NCBI GenBank assembly: GCA_009379975.1
Contig: WHSS01000005.1
Span: 1-63,358, forward strand
Source of the DNA: Actinophytocola sp.
GTDB taxonomy: Bacteria; Actinomycetota; Actinomycetes; Mycobacteriales; Pseudonocardiaceae
Length of the DNA: 63,358 bases
Reading direction: 5' to 3'
The notes under the pieces: model-generated
What the model saw: the letters and a program-made list of their open reading frames with translations, nothing else
The model's database searches: none
What the model was told of the DNA's origin: nothing
In this document: positions 1-9,481 of the stretch, piece after piece
Layout: each line of letters begins with the position of its first letter
How positions within the stretch are numbered: the stretch's first letter is position 1
Translations under genes and position numbers: made by a program

Positions 1-1007
<1,007 letters not shown>

Positions 1008-1125
1008 TTCGCTGCCTCCCAAGCTCATGCGTGCTGCGGCGTCATCCTGCCTCACTCCGCACGATATCCACGGCAGGACACGGCAACGAACTGGGAGGAC
1101 AACCTCGCCTACCAGGGCGGCTAAG

Positions 1126-1170
1126 GGCGGCCTGCTCAACCAGCCTGGGGGTCACTGGGAGCAGGCCGCC
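1126..1170. terminator. Strong stem-loop downstream of the ABA4-like gene
   Basis: Perfect 12-bp inverted repeat (GGCGGCCTGCTC / GAGCAGGCCGCC) with a 21-base loop. It sits just past the stop of the leftward gene ending at 1180 and before the start of the ABC gene, so it probably terminates the upstream transcript. There is no clear U-tract, as is common in actinomycetes. Confidence 0.6.
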
Positions 1171-1179
1171 ACCACAAGC

Positions 1180-1665
1180 TTAGGCAACACCCCGGGTTTT
1201 CGCTGCATTCGACGCGCGAATTTCCGCAGAATAGGCCGAGTGTCGCAGTCGCGGGCGGTGAAGTGTTCGGCGGAGGGCCAGGTAGACCGGCAGGCCGATG
1301 GGGGAGAGCAGGATGGTGAACACCAGCAGCGGGCTCATGACCAGCGGGCGGAGGCCCCGCTCGCGGCTGTCCAGATACATCCAGTGCCCGATGAACAGAT
1401 CCCACGCGATGATCTGCGCCCACAGCAGCGTGACCGCCGCGGGGTCGGCCAGTAGTTCCTGCAGCCCCGCCAAACTCGGGTTGACCACCGCCGTCCACAG
1501 TGGACCGAGCAGCGGGAAGGCCGCGATCGCCCAGACCACGAGTACCGGCAGCACCATCAGCGGGGAGCCGATGATCCGCCTGGTCCACGACCAGCCCGGC
1601 GCGAGGATCATCAACGCCCAGAACGGGGCGGCGAAATAGAAGGCGAGATCGAACAACGTACTCAT
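1180..1665 (-). CDS. ABA4-like (DUF4281) integral membrane protein
   Basis: 161-residue multi-pass membrane protein related to the plant ABA4/neoxanthin-synthase-like family (DUF4281). Hydrophobic segments lie at about residues 5-22, 30-50, 78-100 and 112-132. The conserved-looking stretch WDLFIGHWMYLDSRERGL is the family hallmark I recognise. Start 1665 is preceded by AGAGGTGAG. The ATG overlaps the stop of a possible small upstream ORF (ATGA), suggesting translational coupling. The bacterial role is unknown. The divergent MerR gene and the shared palindrome at 1868-1898 suggest joint control. Confidence 0.75.
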   Translation of the reverse strand: MSTLFDLAFYFAAPFWALMILAPGWSWTRRIIGSPLMVLPVLVVWAIAAFPLLGPLWTAVVNPSLAGLQELLADPAAVTLLWAQIIAWDLFIGHWMYLDSRERGLRPLVMSPLLVFTILLSPIGLPVYLALRRTLHRPRLRHSAYSAEIRASNAAKTRGVA

Positions 1666-1829
1666 AGCGCGCTCACCTCTCGCTCGGCGGTTTGATCGTT
1701 CGCAACTTCTCCGGCGGCCAGCGACCACCTGACGCCGAGCACCGCGACGGCGGCCAAGGCCCCGGCCGCCAGCAGCGTCAAGCCATCCGGCGCGATCAGC
1801 GGCTGGCCTCGCAGTGCCTGCCACGTCAC
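1662..1829 (-). CDS. Possible small single-span membrane protein
   Basis: A 55-codon frame beginning with GTG at 1829 and ending in a TGA that overlaps the ATG of the ABA4-like gene. It encodes a hydrophobic stretch (LTLLAAGALAAVAVLGV) followed by a charged tail (NDQTAEREVSAL). The in-frame overlap and its place directly behind the palindromic promoter argue that it is real. The lack of a well-spaced ribosome binding site (GGAGG is about 25 bases away) argues for caution; it could be leaderless. No family recognised. Confidence 0.4.
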   Translation of the reverse strand: MTWQALRGQPLIAPDGLTLLAAGALAAVAVLGVRWSLAAGEVANDQTAEREVSAL

Positions 1830-1867
1830 CGGTACCGCTACGGTCGTCCTAACGCCTCCATGTGGAT

Positions 1868-1898
1868 AGTGTAACTATCTATTATAGATAGTTACACT
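1868..1898. promoter_or_regulatory. Perfect 14-bp-arm palindrome in a divergent promoter (probable MerR operator)
   Basis: Inverted repeat AGTGTAACTATCTA / TAGATAGTTACACT with a 3-base centre (TTA), lying between the leftward small-ORF/ABA4-like genes and the rightward MerR gene. It is AT-rich against a GC-rich background. Position and symmetry fit an operator for the adjacent regulator controlling both directions. Binding is inferred. Confidence 0.7.
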
Positions 1899-1940
1899 GT
1901 CCATGCTGGGAAGGCAAGGGCTTAAGACCGGAGGATTCAG

Positions 1941-2570
1941 ATGCGCATAGGTGAGCTCGGCGACACCGCGGGCGTGGCCTTGCCGACGATCAAGTACTAC
2001 CTGCGCGAGGGGTTGCTGCCGCCCGGGCACCGGACCAGCCGGAACCAGGCCCAGTACGACGACGATCACCTGCGCCGGCTACGGCTGATCAGGGCGCTGA
2101 TCGAGGTGGGCGGGCTACCTGTGGCCAAGGTGCACGACGTGCTGGCGGCGATCGACGAGCCCGGACTGCCGGTACACAAGATGCTCGGGGCGGTCTCGAA
2201 GGGGCTCTGCACGCCAGCCGAAGCCACCCACGACCCGGCACGCACGGACGCGAGGCGTCAGGTCGAGGAGCTCATCGAGCGCCACGGCTGGCAGGTCAGC
2301 GACAAGACCGCTGAGATCGACATCGTGGCGTCGGTGATCACGCGGCTGGCGGAGTTGGGACACCCCGGTTTCGTCACCGTGCTTGACGCCTACTTCGAGG
2401 CGTGCCAGCGCATTGCCGAGGCGGACGTGGACTACGTCGCCCGCCTCGGCAAGCTGGAAGACGTGCTGGAGGGCGTGGTCCTCGGCACCGTGTTCGGCGA
2501 AGCCGCCCTCGCGGCGATCCGGCGCCTGGCACACCAGAGCACGTCGGCTAAGCGATTCGGCCCGGCGTAG
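1941..2570 (+). CDS. MerR-family transcriptional regulator
   Basis: 209 residues. The N-terminal MerR winged helix-turn-helix spans about residues 1-70 (MRIGELGDTAGVALPTIKYY, then LRRLRLIRALIEVGGLPVAKV). The helical C-terminal region lacks the cysteine ligands of metal sensors, so a small-molecule or partner-protein signal is more likely. The start has a good ribosome site (GGAGG, 6 bases upstream). It is divergent from the ABA4-like gene across a perfect palindrome, suggesting autoregulation and control of that operon. Effector unknown. Confidence 0.88.
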   Translation: MRIGELGDTAGVALPTIKYYLREGLLPPGHRTSRNQAQYDDDHLRRLRLIRALIEVGGLPVAKVHDVLAAIDEPGLPVHKMLGAVSKGLCTPAEATHDPARTDARRQVEELIERHGWQVSDKTAEIDIVASVITRLAELGHPGFVTVLDAYFEACQRIAEADVDYVARLGKLEDVLEGVVLGTVFGEAALAAIRRLAHQSTSAKRFGPA

Positions 2571-2647
2571 GTCAGCCGCCAACCGACCGTCGCGGTCAAC
2601 TCCGTGCGCGTCAGATCAAGAAGTCCGGCTGTAGTAGTAGGACCGTC

Positions 2648-3763
2648 TCAGCCGATGGCTGACTCCAGCGGCGTGTGCTCGAGACCGTGCGCCTGGGCGA
2701 CCGGGCCATTGGTGAGTGCTCCCGCGTGCGTGTTGAGGCCCCCTGCCAGGGCGGCGTCCGCGCGCGCCGCCGCGTGCCAGCCGCGGCCCGCGAGCGAGAC
2801 GACGTAGGGCAGCGTCACGTTGGTCAGACCGTAGGTCGACGTCCTGGGCACCGCGCCGGGCATGTTGGCGACGCAGTAGAACACCGCGTCGTGCACCCGA
2901 TAGGTCGGGTCGTCGTGTGTGGTCGGGTGCGAGTCGGCGAAGCAGCCGCCCTGATCGATCGAGATGTCCACCAGCACGCTGCCGGGCCGCATCCGGGCCA
3001 CCTGGGCGTTGCTGATCAGCTTCGGGGCCTTCGCGCCGGGTACCAGCACCGCGCCGATCACCATGTCGGCCTCGAGGATCGACTGCTCCAGCGTCAGGGC
3101 GTTGGAGCTCACGGTGCGGATCCGGCCACCGAAGTCGTGGTCGATCTGGCGGAGCCGGTCGACGTTGGTGTCGAGCACCTCGACGTCCGCGCCCATGCCT
3201 AGCGCGACCCTGGCGGCGTTGAGCCCGGCGACGCCACCGCCGATGACCACGATCCGCGCCGGATGCACCCCGGGGATGCCGCCCGGCAGCACCCCACGGC
3301 CGCCGCTCGGCTTGAGCAGCGCGTAGGAACCGACCTGCGGGGCGAGCCTGCCCGCCACCTCGGACATCGGCGCGAGCAGCGGCAACGCGCCCGAGGGGAG
3401 CTGGACGGTCTCATAGGCGAAGGCGGTCGTGCCCGCCGCGATGAGGGCGTCGGTCAGCGGCCGGTCGGCGGCGAGGTGCAGGTAGGTGAACAGCACCTGG
3501 TCGTCGCGCAGCCGCGGGTACTCCTCGGCGATGGGCTCCTTGACCTTCAGGACGAGGTCGCCCTCGGCCCAGACGTCGTCGGCACCGGAGAGCACCTTGG
3601 CGCCCGCGGCGAGGTACTCCTCGTCCGTGATCGAGGAGCCGACGCCCGCGTCGGCCTCCACGAACACGTCATGGCCGCGTTCGGTCAGCTCATGCACCCC
3701 CGCGGGGGTCAGAGCGACCCGGTATTCATGCTTCTTGACTTCGCGGGGTACGGCGATACGCAC
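2648..3763 (-). CDS. ald: Alanine dehydrogenase
   Basis: 371-residue NAD-dependent L-alanine dehydrogenase, interconverting L-alanine with pyruvate plus ammonia. The N-terminus reads [20 protein letters not shown]. The substrate and catalytic residues sit in KVKEP and in YLHLA, and the Rossmann motif is [13 protein letters not shown]. The length equals the usual family size. The frame stays open far upstream, but the GTG at 3763 is chosen because homology begins there and AGGGAGA precedes it by about 5 bases. The PucR-type regulator gene lies upstream in the same orientation, which is suggestive but does not prove control. Confidence 0.95.
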   Translation of the reverse strand: MRIAVPREVKKHEYRVALTPAGVHELTERGHDVFVEADAGVGSSITDEEYLAAGAKVLSGADDVWAEGDLVLKVKEPIAEEYPRLRDDQVLFTYLHLAADRPLTDALIAAGTTAFAYETVQLPSGALPLLAPMSEVAGRLAPQVGSYALLKPSGGRGVLPGGIPGVHPARIVVIGGGVAGLNAARVALGMGADVEVLDTNVDRLRQIDHDFGGRIRTVSSNALTLEQSILEADMVIGAVLVPGAKAPKLISNAQVARMRPGSVLVDISIDQGGCFADSHPTTHDDPTYRVHDAVFYCVANMPGAVPRTSTYGLTNVTLPYVVSLAGRGWHAAARADAALAGGLNTHAGALTNGPVAQAHGLEHTPLESAIG

Positions 3764-3930
3764 AATGGTCTCCCTGGCCTTCCCGGCCCTCCAGTGGTCT
3801 GTGTCACCACCTACGGTGTACCCGATTCGGCCCGATGTCATCGTTCTGCCGGGACAACCTTTGGTTACATATTTGATGGCATGAGCACACAACCGCGGGG
3901 CGTGGCGGCGGTGGAGCCCAAGGTGGCCGC

Positions 3931-3949
3931 GGGTGCCATATAGGCACCC
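3931..3949. terminator. Short stem-loop between the PucR gene and ald
   Basis: GGGTGCC / GGCACCC, a perfect 7-bp stem with a 5-base ATATA loop, about 30 bases past the stop of the leftward PucR-type gene. It could terminate that transcript or sit in the ald leader. The rest of the 215-base gap holds an AT-rich patch near 3865-3880 that may be the ald promoter. Confidence 0.4.
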
Positions 3950-3978
3950 CATGGCACCTTCGTGCCACCGCGAACGCC

Positions 3979-5565
3979 CTAGCACCACCTCATCGTCATG
4001 AGCTGCGCGAGCAGGGCCAGCCGCACGTCGGGCTCGGAGAGGTCCAGTCCGCTCACGTCGAGCAGCTTGCGCATCCGATACCGCAAGGTGTTGGGGTGGA
4101 TGCGCAGCGCCTTCGCCGCCGCGCGCGGGTCCCCGGGGTGCCGTAGCCATTCGTAGAGCGTGTTGACGTAGTCGGCGTGCTTGGTGCGGTCGTGTTCGCG
4201 CAGCACGTCGAGGGGGCCGAGCTCCGCTGCGCCGGACCCGGCGGCGGCTCTCGCCACCCGATGCAGCGTCAACGCGGGCCACACCTCCTCGAAGCCGACG
4301 ACAGGGCCGGTGATCAGCTCGGCGCGCAGCAGGCCGAGCGCCTCGTCGGCCTCGGTACGCGAGCGATTGAGCTCGCCGATCGGATGTGGCCCGCCCGCGG
4401 CCGCCCGCAGCGAGTGCTTTCCGCCGGCCGCCTCCTTGGCGAGCGTGGCGCGCAACTCGTGCCAGCCGCGCTGTTCCTCCTCGACGACCAGGTAGAGCAC
4501 GCCGCCGAGCGTGCACCCGTGGGTGTGCCTGCCGACCCGGTTGGAGATGCGTTCCAGCAAGGCCAGCCGCAAACCCTCGGGACCCGCCCCCTCCGCGCCG
4601 GCACTCGCCTGGTGCCGTTTCTTGCCGGCCTCGGTATCCACGGCTACCACGCGATGCGGCACGTCGGACAGGCCCAGCTCCGCGATGGCCCGGCGCGGGC
4701 TCGCGTTGCCTGCGAGTACCGCACGGAGGAGTTCGGCCGCGGCCGCTCGGTGGGCGTCGGCGTGAGCGCGCCGCCGCAGCAGGTGGACCGCGACGACCGG
4801 GGCGGCATCGGCGAAGGCGGCCGCCCGCTCGTCGGACACCGGGCCTGCCACCACCGCCCACATCGACCCGAGCAGTTCGCCGCCCATCCGGATGGGCACG
4901 ATCAGCCGGGGCAGCGTGCCGTCCTGCTGCGCGGGAACGTAGATGGTCTGCTTGCCCTTGGATAGCTCGCGGAACACGCCTCGCGAGCGGAATCTCGCCA
5001 GGACGTCGTCCGGGATGCGGCGGCCCATGATGGTCGACACCCGCGCGGGATCGGTCAGGTCCTGGCGTGCCGAGTAGGCCAGCACCCGGGAGTTGGTGTC
5101 CTCGATCGTGACCGGCGCGTCCACCACCGATGCGGCGGCGTCGGCGAGCCGGAACAGATCCGCCGAGCCCGCCGCCGAGTCGTCGCTGGATTCGGACTCG
5201 TCGGCCAGCGCGTCGAGCACGGTGCGCAGCAGCCAGACCAGCTGCGCCCACGAGGTCTTCGCGTGCACTTCGACGAGCCCGATGCCCGTCTCGCGTGCGG
5301 CCTTCCGGACCGCGGCCCGGCGCGAGAGCGGCGGCTTGAGCAGCACGGCGGCCGCGCCGTGTGCCGCGCTCTGCCGCACGAGGTCGACCGTGGCGTCGAG
5401 TGCGCCGCTGGTCACCGCGAGCACGAGGTCGCCTGCCGCGAGATGGCCGTGTGGCCCTCCCTCGGCGATCACCACATCGGCCACGGCGCGATCGTCGCCG
5501 GGCAGCACCACGGCGTGCAGCAGCGTCGGCCCTACCCGGTCGACGACGCTTCGCAGGGAGCTCAT
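3979..5565 (-). CDS. PucR/CdaR-family transcriptional regulator
   Basis: 528 residues. The N-terminal half resembles the PucR purine-catabolism sensory region, the middle is GGDEF-like as in CdaR proteins, and the C-terminus carries the typical HTH_30 domain (ALRIHPNTLRYRMRKLLDVSGLDL). Such proteins usually activate catabolic genes for nitrogen-rich compounds. Start 5565 is preferred over an upstream TTG because AGGA stands about 6 bases before it. The next leftward gene is ald, so control of alanine use is a reasonable inference. Confidence 0.88.
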   Translation of the reverse strand: MSSLRSVVDRVGPTLLHAVVLPGDDRAVADVVIAEGGPHGHLAAGDLVLAVTSGALDATVDLVRQSAAHGAAAVLLKPPLSRRAAVRKAARETGIGLVEVHAKTSWAQLVWLLRTVLDALADESESSDDSAAGSADLFRLADAAASVVDAPVTIEDTNSRVLAYSARQDLTDPARVSTIMGRRIPDDVLARFRSRGVFRELSKGKQTIYVPAQQDGTLPRLIVPIRMGGELLGSMWAVVAGPVSDERAAAFADAAPVVAVHLLRRRAHADAHRAAAAELLRAVLAGNASPRRAIAELGLSDVPHRVVAVDTEAGKKRHQASAGAEGAGPEGLRLALLERISNRVGRHTHGCTLGGVLYLVVEEEQRGWHELRATLAKEAAGGKHSLRAAAGGPHPIGELNRSRTEADEALGLLRAELITGPVVGFEEVWPALTLHRVARAAAGSGAAELGPLDVLREHDRTKHADYVNTLYEWLRHPGDPRAAAKALRIHPNTLRYRMRKLLDVSGLDLSEPDVRLALLAQLMTMRWC

Positions 5566-5686
5566 GGCGATCCTGACGTGATTCGGCTGTGCTTCGCGGC
5601 TGACCCTAGCCCGAGGCGCCGGTTGTGGGCTGAGCGAGCGTGACAATCAGCCAGTAGGTCGGGCCGAGTGTCACACTCGCACAATT

Positions 5687-6175
5687 TCAGTCGGCCAGCG
5701 CCGCCACGATCCACGGCGCGACGGTGAGCTCCCGCTCGATGCATTCGCCGGCGAGCCGGATCGTCCAGCGCAGCGCCTGCAGCACGAGGCTGGCGACTTC
5801 ATCCGGGGCGGCGTTGGCCAGCGCGATCTCGATCTGCTGCTGCGCGTCTTCCCGGTTACCGTGCATCTGCGCGAGCAGCGTGCGCACCGCGGTGCGCACG
5901 GGCGGGTCCGCCTGATCGATGGAGACCTCGGTGCCCTCGTCGTCGAACACCTGCACCTTCACCGGGGTCGCGCCGCCGTTGCCGAGCGCGGAGACCATGG
6001 CGCTGCACTCGCCGAAGAGCAACATGATCAGTTCGCGGACGTTCGTCGTCGCATGCAGCAGAGCGCCATCGTCGTGCCCTTGCCGTGCTTCGGCCAGCGC
6101 ACGCGTGGCCTGCTCGACGAGCTCGTCTCGTCCGGAGAAGTCGGCGTCCACGAGTCCTATCCAACACGAGGTCAT
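5687..6175 (-). CDS. Hypothetical protein, translationally coupled to TetR
   Basis: 162-residue soluble, mostly helical and acidic protein (FGECSAMVSALGNGG, DEVASLVLQALRWTIRLAGECIERELT). No family recognised. Its ATG overlaps the stop of the upstream TetR gene (ATGA), so the two are almost certainly cotranscribed and translated together. No signal peptide or membrane segment. A role linked to the regulator or its target operon, such as acyl-CoA metabolism, is only inferred from position. Confidence 0.7.
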   Translation of the reverse strand: MTSCWIGLVDADFSGRDELVEQATRALAEARQGHDDGALLHATTNVRELIMLLFGECSAMVSALGNGGATPVKVQVFDDEGTEVSIDQADPPVRTAVRTLLAQMHGNREDAQQQIEIALANAAPDEVASLVLQALRWTIRLAGECIERELTVAPWIVAALAD

Positions 6176-6732
6176 CTCGCGGCGTGAAGTGCGCCCAGCG
6201 CGAGATCGGCAAGCAGGCCGGTCAGCTCTGCCCGATCGAGGTATCTGGTGTGCGGCGTCGAGTTGATCAAGCCGAACACCGCGTGTGCGCAGGCGCGTGC
6301 CCGCTCCTCGGAGACGCCAGGCACCGCGTCACGGATCGCCCGCACCCACACCTCGACGTAGCGGCGTTGCAAGGCGCGCACCTGCCTGCGGTCCTCATCG
6401 CGCAGGTTGGCAAGGTTGCGTTCCTGCACGGTGATGAGCGCGGGATTCCCCAGGGCGAAGTCGGTGTGGAAGGCGACCAGTTCGCTGAGCGCATCGGCGG
6501 GCGTCGCCGCGGCGCTCGCGCGTGCCGTGCCACCGTCGAGCAGTTTCTGGCTGATGCCGGTCAGCATCTCGCCGAGGATGGCGTCCTTGTTGCGGAAATG
6601 CCGGTAGAGAGCGGGACCGGAGACGCCGACGGCGGCGCCGATGTCGTCGATGCCGACGCCGTGGAAACCATGCTGGGCGAACAGTTCGGCCGCCGCCGCG
6701 AGGATCTGCTCACGGCGGCTGGGGCTGGTCAT
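6172..6732 (-). CDS. TetR-family regulator of the adjacent acyl-CoA carboxylase operon
   Basis: 186 residues. The N-terminal TetR helix-turn-helix covers about residues 6-52 (REQILAAAAELFAQHGFHGVGIDDIG and SGPALYRHFRNKDAIL), followed by a helical ligand domain. The start at 6732 gives a compact N-terminus; longer in-frame starts would add non-conserved sequence. The palindrome at 6754-6769 upstream of this gene recurs exactly before the carboxylase operon at 7796-7811, which is strong sequence evidence for autoregulation plus operon control. TetR repressors such as AccR control similar acyl-CoA operons in other actinomycetes, so a short-chain acyl-CoA ligand is plausible. Confidence 0.9.
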   Translation of the reverse strand: MTSPSRREQILAAAAELFAQHGFHGVGIDDIGAAVGVSGPALYRHFRNKDAILGEMLTGISQKLLDGGTARASAAATPADALSELVAFHTDFALGNPALITVQERNLANLRDEDRRQVRALQRRYVEVWVRAIRDAVPGVSEERARACAHAVFGLINSTPHTRYLDRAELTGLLADLALGALHAAR

Positions 6733-6753
6733 CAGCCCATGGTAGCCGCTGAT

Positions 6754-6769
6754 GTTAGCGAGCGCTAAC
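6754..6769. promoter_or_regulatory. TetR operator, copy 1
   Basis: GTTAGCGAGCGCTAAC lies 21 bases upstream of the TetR start, in the divergent gap with the lipase gene. Its reverse complement is found unchanged at 7796-7811. The shared core is GTTA-N8-TAAC. Confidence 0.8.
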
Positions 6770-6921
6770 ACGCTGCTCGCCGCCGCGACCGTACCGGTTC
6801 GAGAGGTATTCGAACCCGCACATCCGCTGCGTCGGTAGACCGAATCGTCGGTACCGCGAACACCGTTCACCTGCCACCCTTGTGACCGCGATCACAAACC
6901 CTGCTCACCATGGAGGAACCC

Positions 6922-7707
6922 ATGAAGATCGCTCGTCCACCCCTATTCGCCGCCATCGCCTGTGTCATCGCACTGGCGACGGCGTTGTTCGCCGCGCCCG
7001 CGTCTGCCGCGACCGATGACTATGTAGCCCTCGGTGATTCCTACGCCTCGGGCACCGGTGCGGGCTCGTATAGCGGCGGGTCGTGTTATCGAAGCGCGAA
7101 CGCCTATCCCGTCCTGTGGGCCGAAGCCAACCGGCCTGCGTCGTTCACCTTCGCCGCGTGTTCCGGAGCGAAGACCAGCGATGTGATCAACAACCAGGTG
7201 GCCGAACTGAGTACGGCCACCACCTTGGTGTCGGTCTCGATCGGTGGCAATGACGCCGGGTTCGCCGACGTCATGTACACCTGCACGGTCGGCTCCGACA
7301 GCGAGTGCGTGCGCCGGGTCGACGAGGCGAAGGCCTATGCGCAGGAAACCTTGCCGGGGCTGCTCGACAACACCTACGCCGCGATCGCCGCCAACGCGCC
7401 GAACGCGCGGGTCGTGGTCATGGGCTACCCGCGGATCTTCAGTTCGACCTGGTGCTGGTGGTTCAGCAACACCAAGCGCAACGCCGTGAACAGCGCGGCC
7501 GACCTGCTCTCCGACGTCACCGCGGGCCGGGCTTCGGCGGCGGGCTTCAAGTACGAGGACACCAGGGACGACTTCGCGGGCCATGAGGTCTGCCGGTCAT
7601 CGCCGTGGATCAACGGCATCGTCTGGGAGAACCTCGTCGAGTCCTACCACCCGAACAAGGCGGGCCATGTCAACGGTTACCTCCCGGCGCTGGCCGGTGC
7701 GGCCTGA
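6922..7707 (+). CDS. Secreted SGNH/GDSL hydrolase (lipase/esterase)
   Basis: 261-residue extracellular esterase of the Streptomyces SGNH lipase type. A signal peptide covers about residues 1-29 (hydrophobic core IACVIALATALFA, likely cut after APASA). The nucleophile is Ser40 in GDSYASG, the oxyanion block is GGNDAG, and the catalytic His is in SYHPNKAGH near the C-terminus. Cysteines are spaced as for the disulfides of secreted homologues. Start 6922 has GGAGG 5 bases upstream; the earlier in-frame ATG at 6910 overlaps this site. It is divergent from TetR but followed by its own terminator. Confidence 0.93.
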   Translation: MKIARPPLFAAIACVIALATALFAAPASAATDDYVALGDSYASGTGAGSYSGGSCYRSANAYPVLWAEANRPASFTFAACSGAKTSDVINNQVAELSTATTLVSVSIGGNDAGFADVMYTCTVGSDSECVRRVDEAKAYAQETLPGLLDNTYAAIAANAPNARVVVMGYPRIFSSTWCWWFSNTKRNAVNSAADLLSDVTAGRASAAGFKYEDTRDDFAGHEVCRSSPWINGIVWENLVESYHPNKAGHVNGYLPALAGAA

Positions 7708-7735
7708 CGGCGGGGCTGTAACGACGACTAACGGG

Positions 7736-7768
7736 CGGCTCCGGTGGCTTCGGCCACCGGAGCCGTTT
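7736..7768 (+). terminator. Rho-independent terminator after the SGNH lipase
   Basis: 12-bp perfect stem CGGCTCCGGTGG / CCACCGGAGCCG with a 6-base CTTCGG loop, followed by TTT. It separates the lipase from the carboxylase operon. Confidence 0.85.
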
Positions 7769-7795
7769 GTCTGCCGGAGTAGGCTGGACACCTAC

Positions 7796-7839
7796 GTTAG
7801 CGCTCGCTAACATGGCGAGCGGAGTTAACGACGACTAAC
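7796..7839. promoter_or_regulatory. Double TetR operator before the carboxylase operon
   Basis: GTTAGCGCTCGCTAAC at 7796-7811 is the exact reverse complement of the site before tetR. A second site, GTTAACGACGACTAAC at 7824-7839, keeps the GTTA-N8-TAAC frame with a different centre. Its last 14 bases (TAACGACGACTAAC) recur at 7719-7732, just before the lipase terminator. The paired sites lie 26-69 bases before the first operon gene. Confidence 0.75.
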
Positions 7840-7864
7840 ACCGGAAAAGGAGGTCGGCCAGCAC

Positions 7865-9478
7865 ATGGAGGCACCGATCCTGCGCACCGCCGCGGAACCG
7901 GGAGCGGAGTCGTTCCAGCGGTACTCGGCCGAGCACGCCGGGCTTGTCGCCGATCTCAACGGCAGGCTCAAGCACGCCAGGGCAGGCGGTTCGGAGAAGT
8001 CCCGCGCCCGGCATGTCGAGCGGGGCAAGCTGCTGCCGCGAGACCGCGTCGACACGCTGCTCGATCCGGGTTCGCCGTTCCTCGAACTCTCGCCGCTGGC
8101 CGCCACCGGCATGTACGACGACGAAGCACCCGCCGCGAGCATCATCACCGGCATCGGCCGGGTAGCCGGGCGGGAGTGCGTCGTCGTCGCCAACGACGCC
8201 ACCGTCAAGGGCGGCACGTACTACCCCATGACGGTGAAGAAACACCTGCGCGCGCAAGAGGTCGCGCTGCACAACAACCTGCCGTGCGTCTATCTCGTCG
8301 ACTCCGGTGGGGCGTTCCTGCCGCGGCAGGCCGAGGTCTTCCCCGACCGGGAACACTTCGGCCGTATCTTTTACAACCAGGCCACCATGTCCGCGCGGGG
8401 TATCCCGCAGATCGCCGCGGTGCTCGGATCCTGCACCGCCGGCGGCGCGTACGTGCCCGCGATGAGCGACGAAGCGATCATCGTGCGGAACCAGGGCACG
8501 ATCTTCCTCGGCGGGCCGCCACTGGTGAAGGCGGCGACCGGGGAAGAGGTCACGGCCGAGCAACTCGGCGGCGGCGACGTGCACGCCCGATCCTCCGGCG
8601 TGACCGATCACCTGGCCGCCGACGACACCGACGCGCTGCGCATGGTGCGCTCGATCGTCTCCACGCTCGGGCCTCGCGCGCCAAGGCCATGGGACGTGCT
8701 GCCGACGGAGGAGCCGACGGTCGACCCCGCCGAGCTTTACGGCGTCGTGCCGACCGACCCGCGCACCCCGTACGACGTGCGCGAGGTGATCGCCAGGATC
8801 GTCGACGGCAGCCGGTTCGCGGAGTTCAAGGCGGAGTACGGCACCACGCTGGTGACCGGATTCGCCCGGGTGCACGGTCATCCGGTGGGCATCATCGCGA
8901 ACAACGGCGTGCTGTTCTCGGAGTCGGCCATGAAGGGCGCACACTTCATCGAACTGTGCGACAAGCGCTCGATTCCCCTGCTGTTCCTCCAGAACATCAC
9001 TGGGTTCATGGTGGGCAAGGCCTACGAGGCCGGTGGTATCGCCAAGCACGGCGCGAAGATGGTCACCGCCGTCGCCTGCGCCAGGGTGCCGAAGCTGACC
9101 GTCATCGTGGGCGGCTCGTTCGGGGCAGGTAACTACTCGATGTGCGGCCGGGCGTACTCGCCCCGCTTCCTGTGGATGTGGCCCAACGCCCGCATCTCGG
9201 TGATGGGCGGCGAGCAGGCGGCCTCAGTGCTGTCCACGGTGCGGCGGGATGCGATCGAAGCCAGGGGTGATGCTTGGTCCGGGGAGGATGAGGAGGCGTT
9301 CAAGGCGCCGATCCGCGATCAGTACGAACACCAGGGCAACCCGTACTACTCGACCGCGAGGCTGTGGGACGACGGCGTGATTGATCCCGCCGACACCCGT
9401 ACCGTGGTGGGTCTGGCGTTGTCCGCGGCGGCCAATGCGCCGCTGGAACCCATTTCCTACGGCGTCTTCCGGATGTGA
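7865..9478 (+). CDS. Acyl-CoA carboxylase beta subunit (3-methylcrotonyl-CoA carboxylase type)
   Basis: 537-residue carboxyltransferase that moves CO2 from carboxybiotin to an acyl-CoA. Length and motifs match MCC beta/AccD1: [36 protein letters not shown] and [16 protein letters not shown] (the oxyanion loops of the two crotonase-fold halves). AAAGGAGG precedes the ATG by 11 bases. It leads an operon with the biotin-carrying alpha subunit 3 bases downstream and an acyl-CoA dehydrogenase. That order is the leucine-degradation arrangement (compare accD1-accA1-fadE19 of mycobacteria), so methylcrotonyl-CoA is the likely substrate. Propionyl-CoA cannot be excluded by sequence alone. Confidence 0.92.
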   Translation: MEAPILRTAAEPGAESFQRYSAEHAGLVADLNGRLKHARAGGSEKSRARHVERGKLLPRDRVDTLLDPGSPFLELSPLAATGMYDDEAPAASIITGIGRVAGRECVVVANDATVKGGTYYPMTVKKHLRAQEVALHNNLPCVYLVDSGGAFLPRQAEVFPDREHFGRIFYNQATMSARGIPQIAAVLGSCTAGGAYVPAMSDEAIIVRNQGTIFLGGPPLVKAATGEEVTAEQLGGGDVHARSSGVTDHLAADDTDALRMVRSIVSTLGPRAPRPWDVLPTEEPTVDPAELYGVVPTDPRTPYDVREVIARIVDGSRFAEFKAEYGTTLVTGFARVHGHPVGIIANNGVLFSESAMKGAHFIELCDKRSIPLLFLQNITGFMVGKAYEAGGIAKHGAKMVTAVACARVPKLTVIVGGSFGAGNYSMCGRAYSPRFLWMWPNARISVMGGEQAASVLSTVRRDAIEARGDAWSGEDEEAFKAPIRDQYEHQGNPYYSTARLWDDGVIDPADTRTVVGLALSAAANAPLEPISYGVFRM

Positions 9479-9481
9479 GGC

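Noticed and set aside
3881..3943. 20-codon rightward frame upstream of ald, considered as a remnant of a divergent aldR
   Set aside because: No match to AsnC/Lrp sequence is visible and it overlaps a hairpin; more likely leader or intergenic sequence.
2648..5251. An 867-codon leftward open frame covering ald and the region upstream
   Set aside because: Only the part from 3763 matches alanine dehydrogenase. The upstream part is out-of-frame reading of the PucR-type gene, kept open by GC bias.
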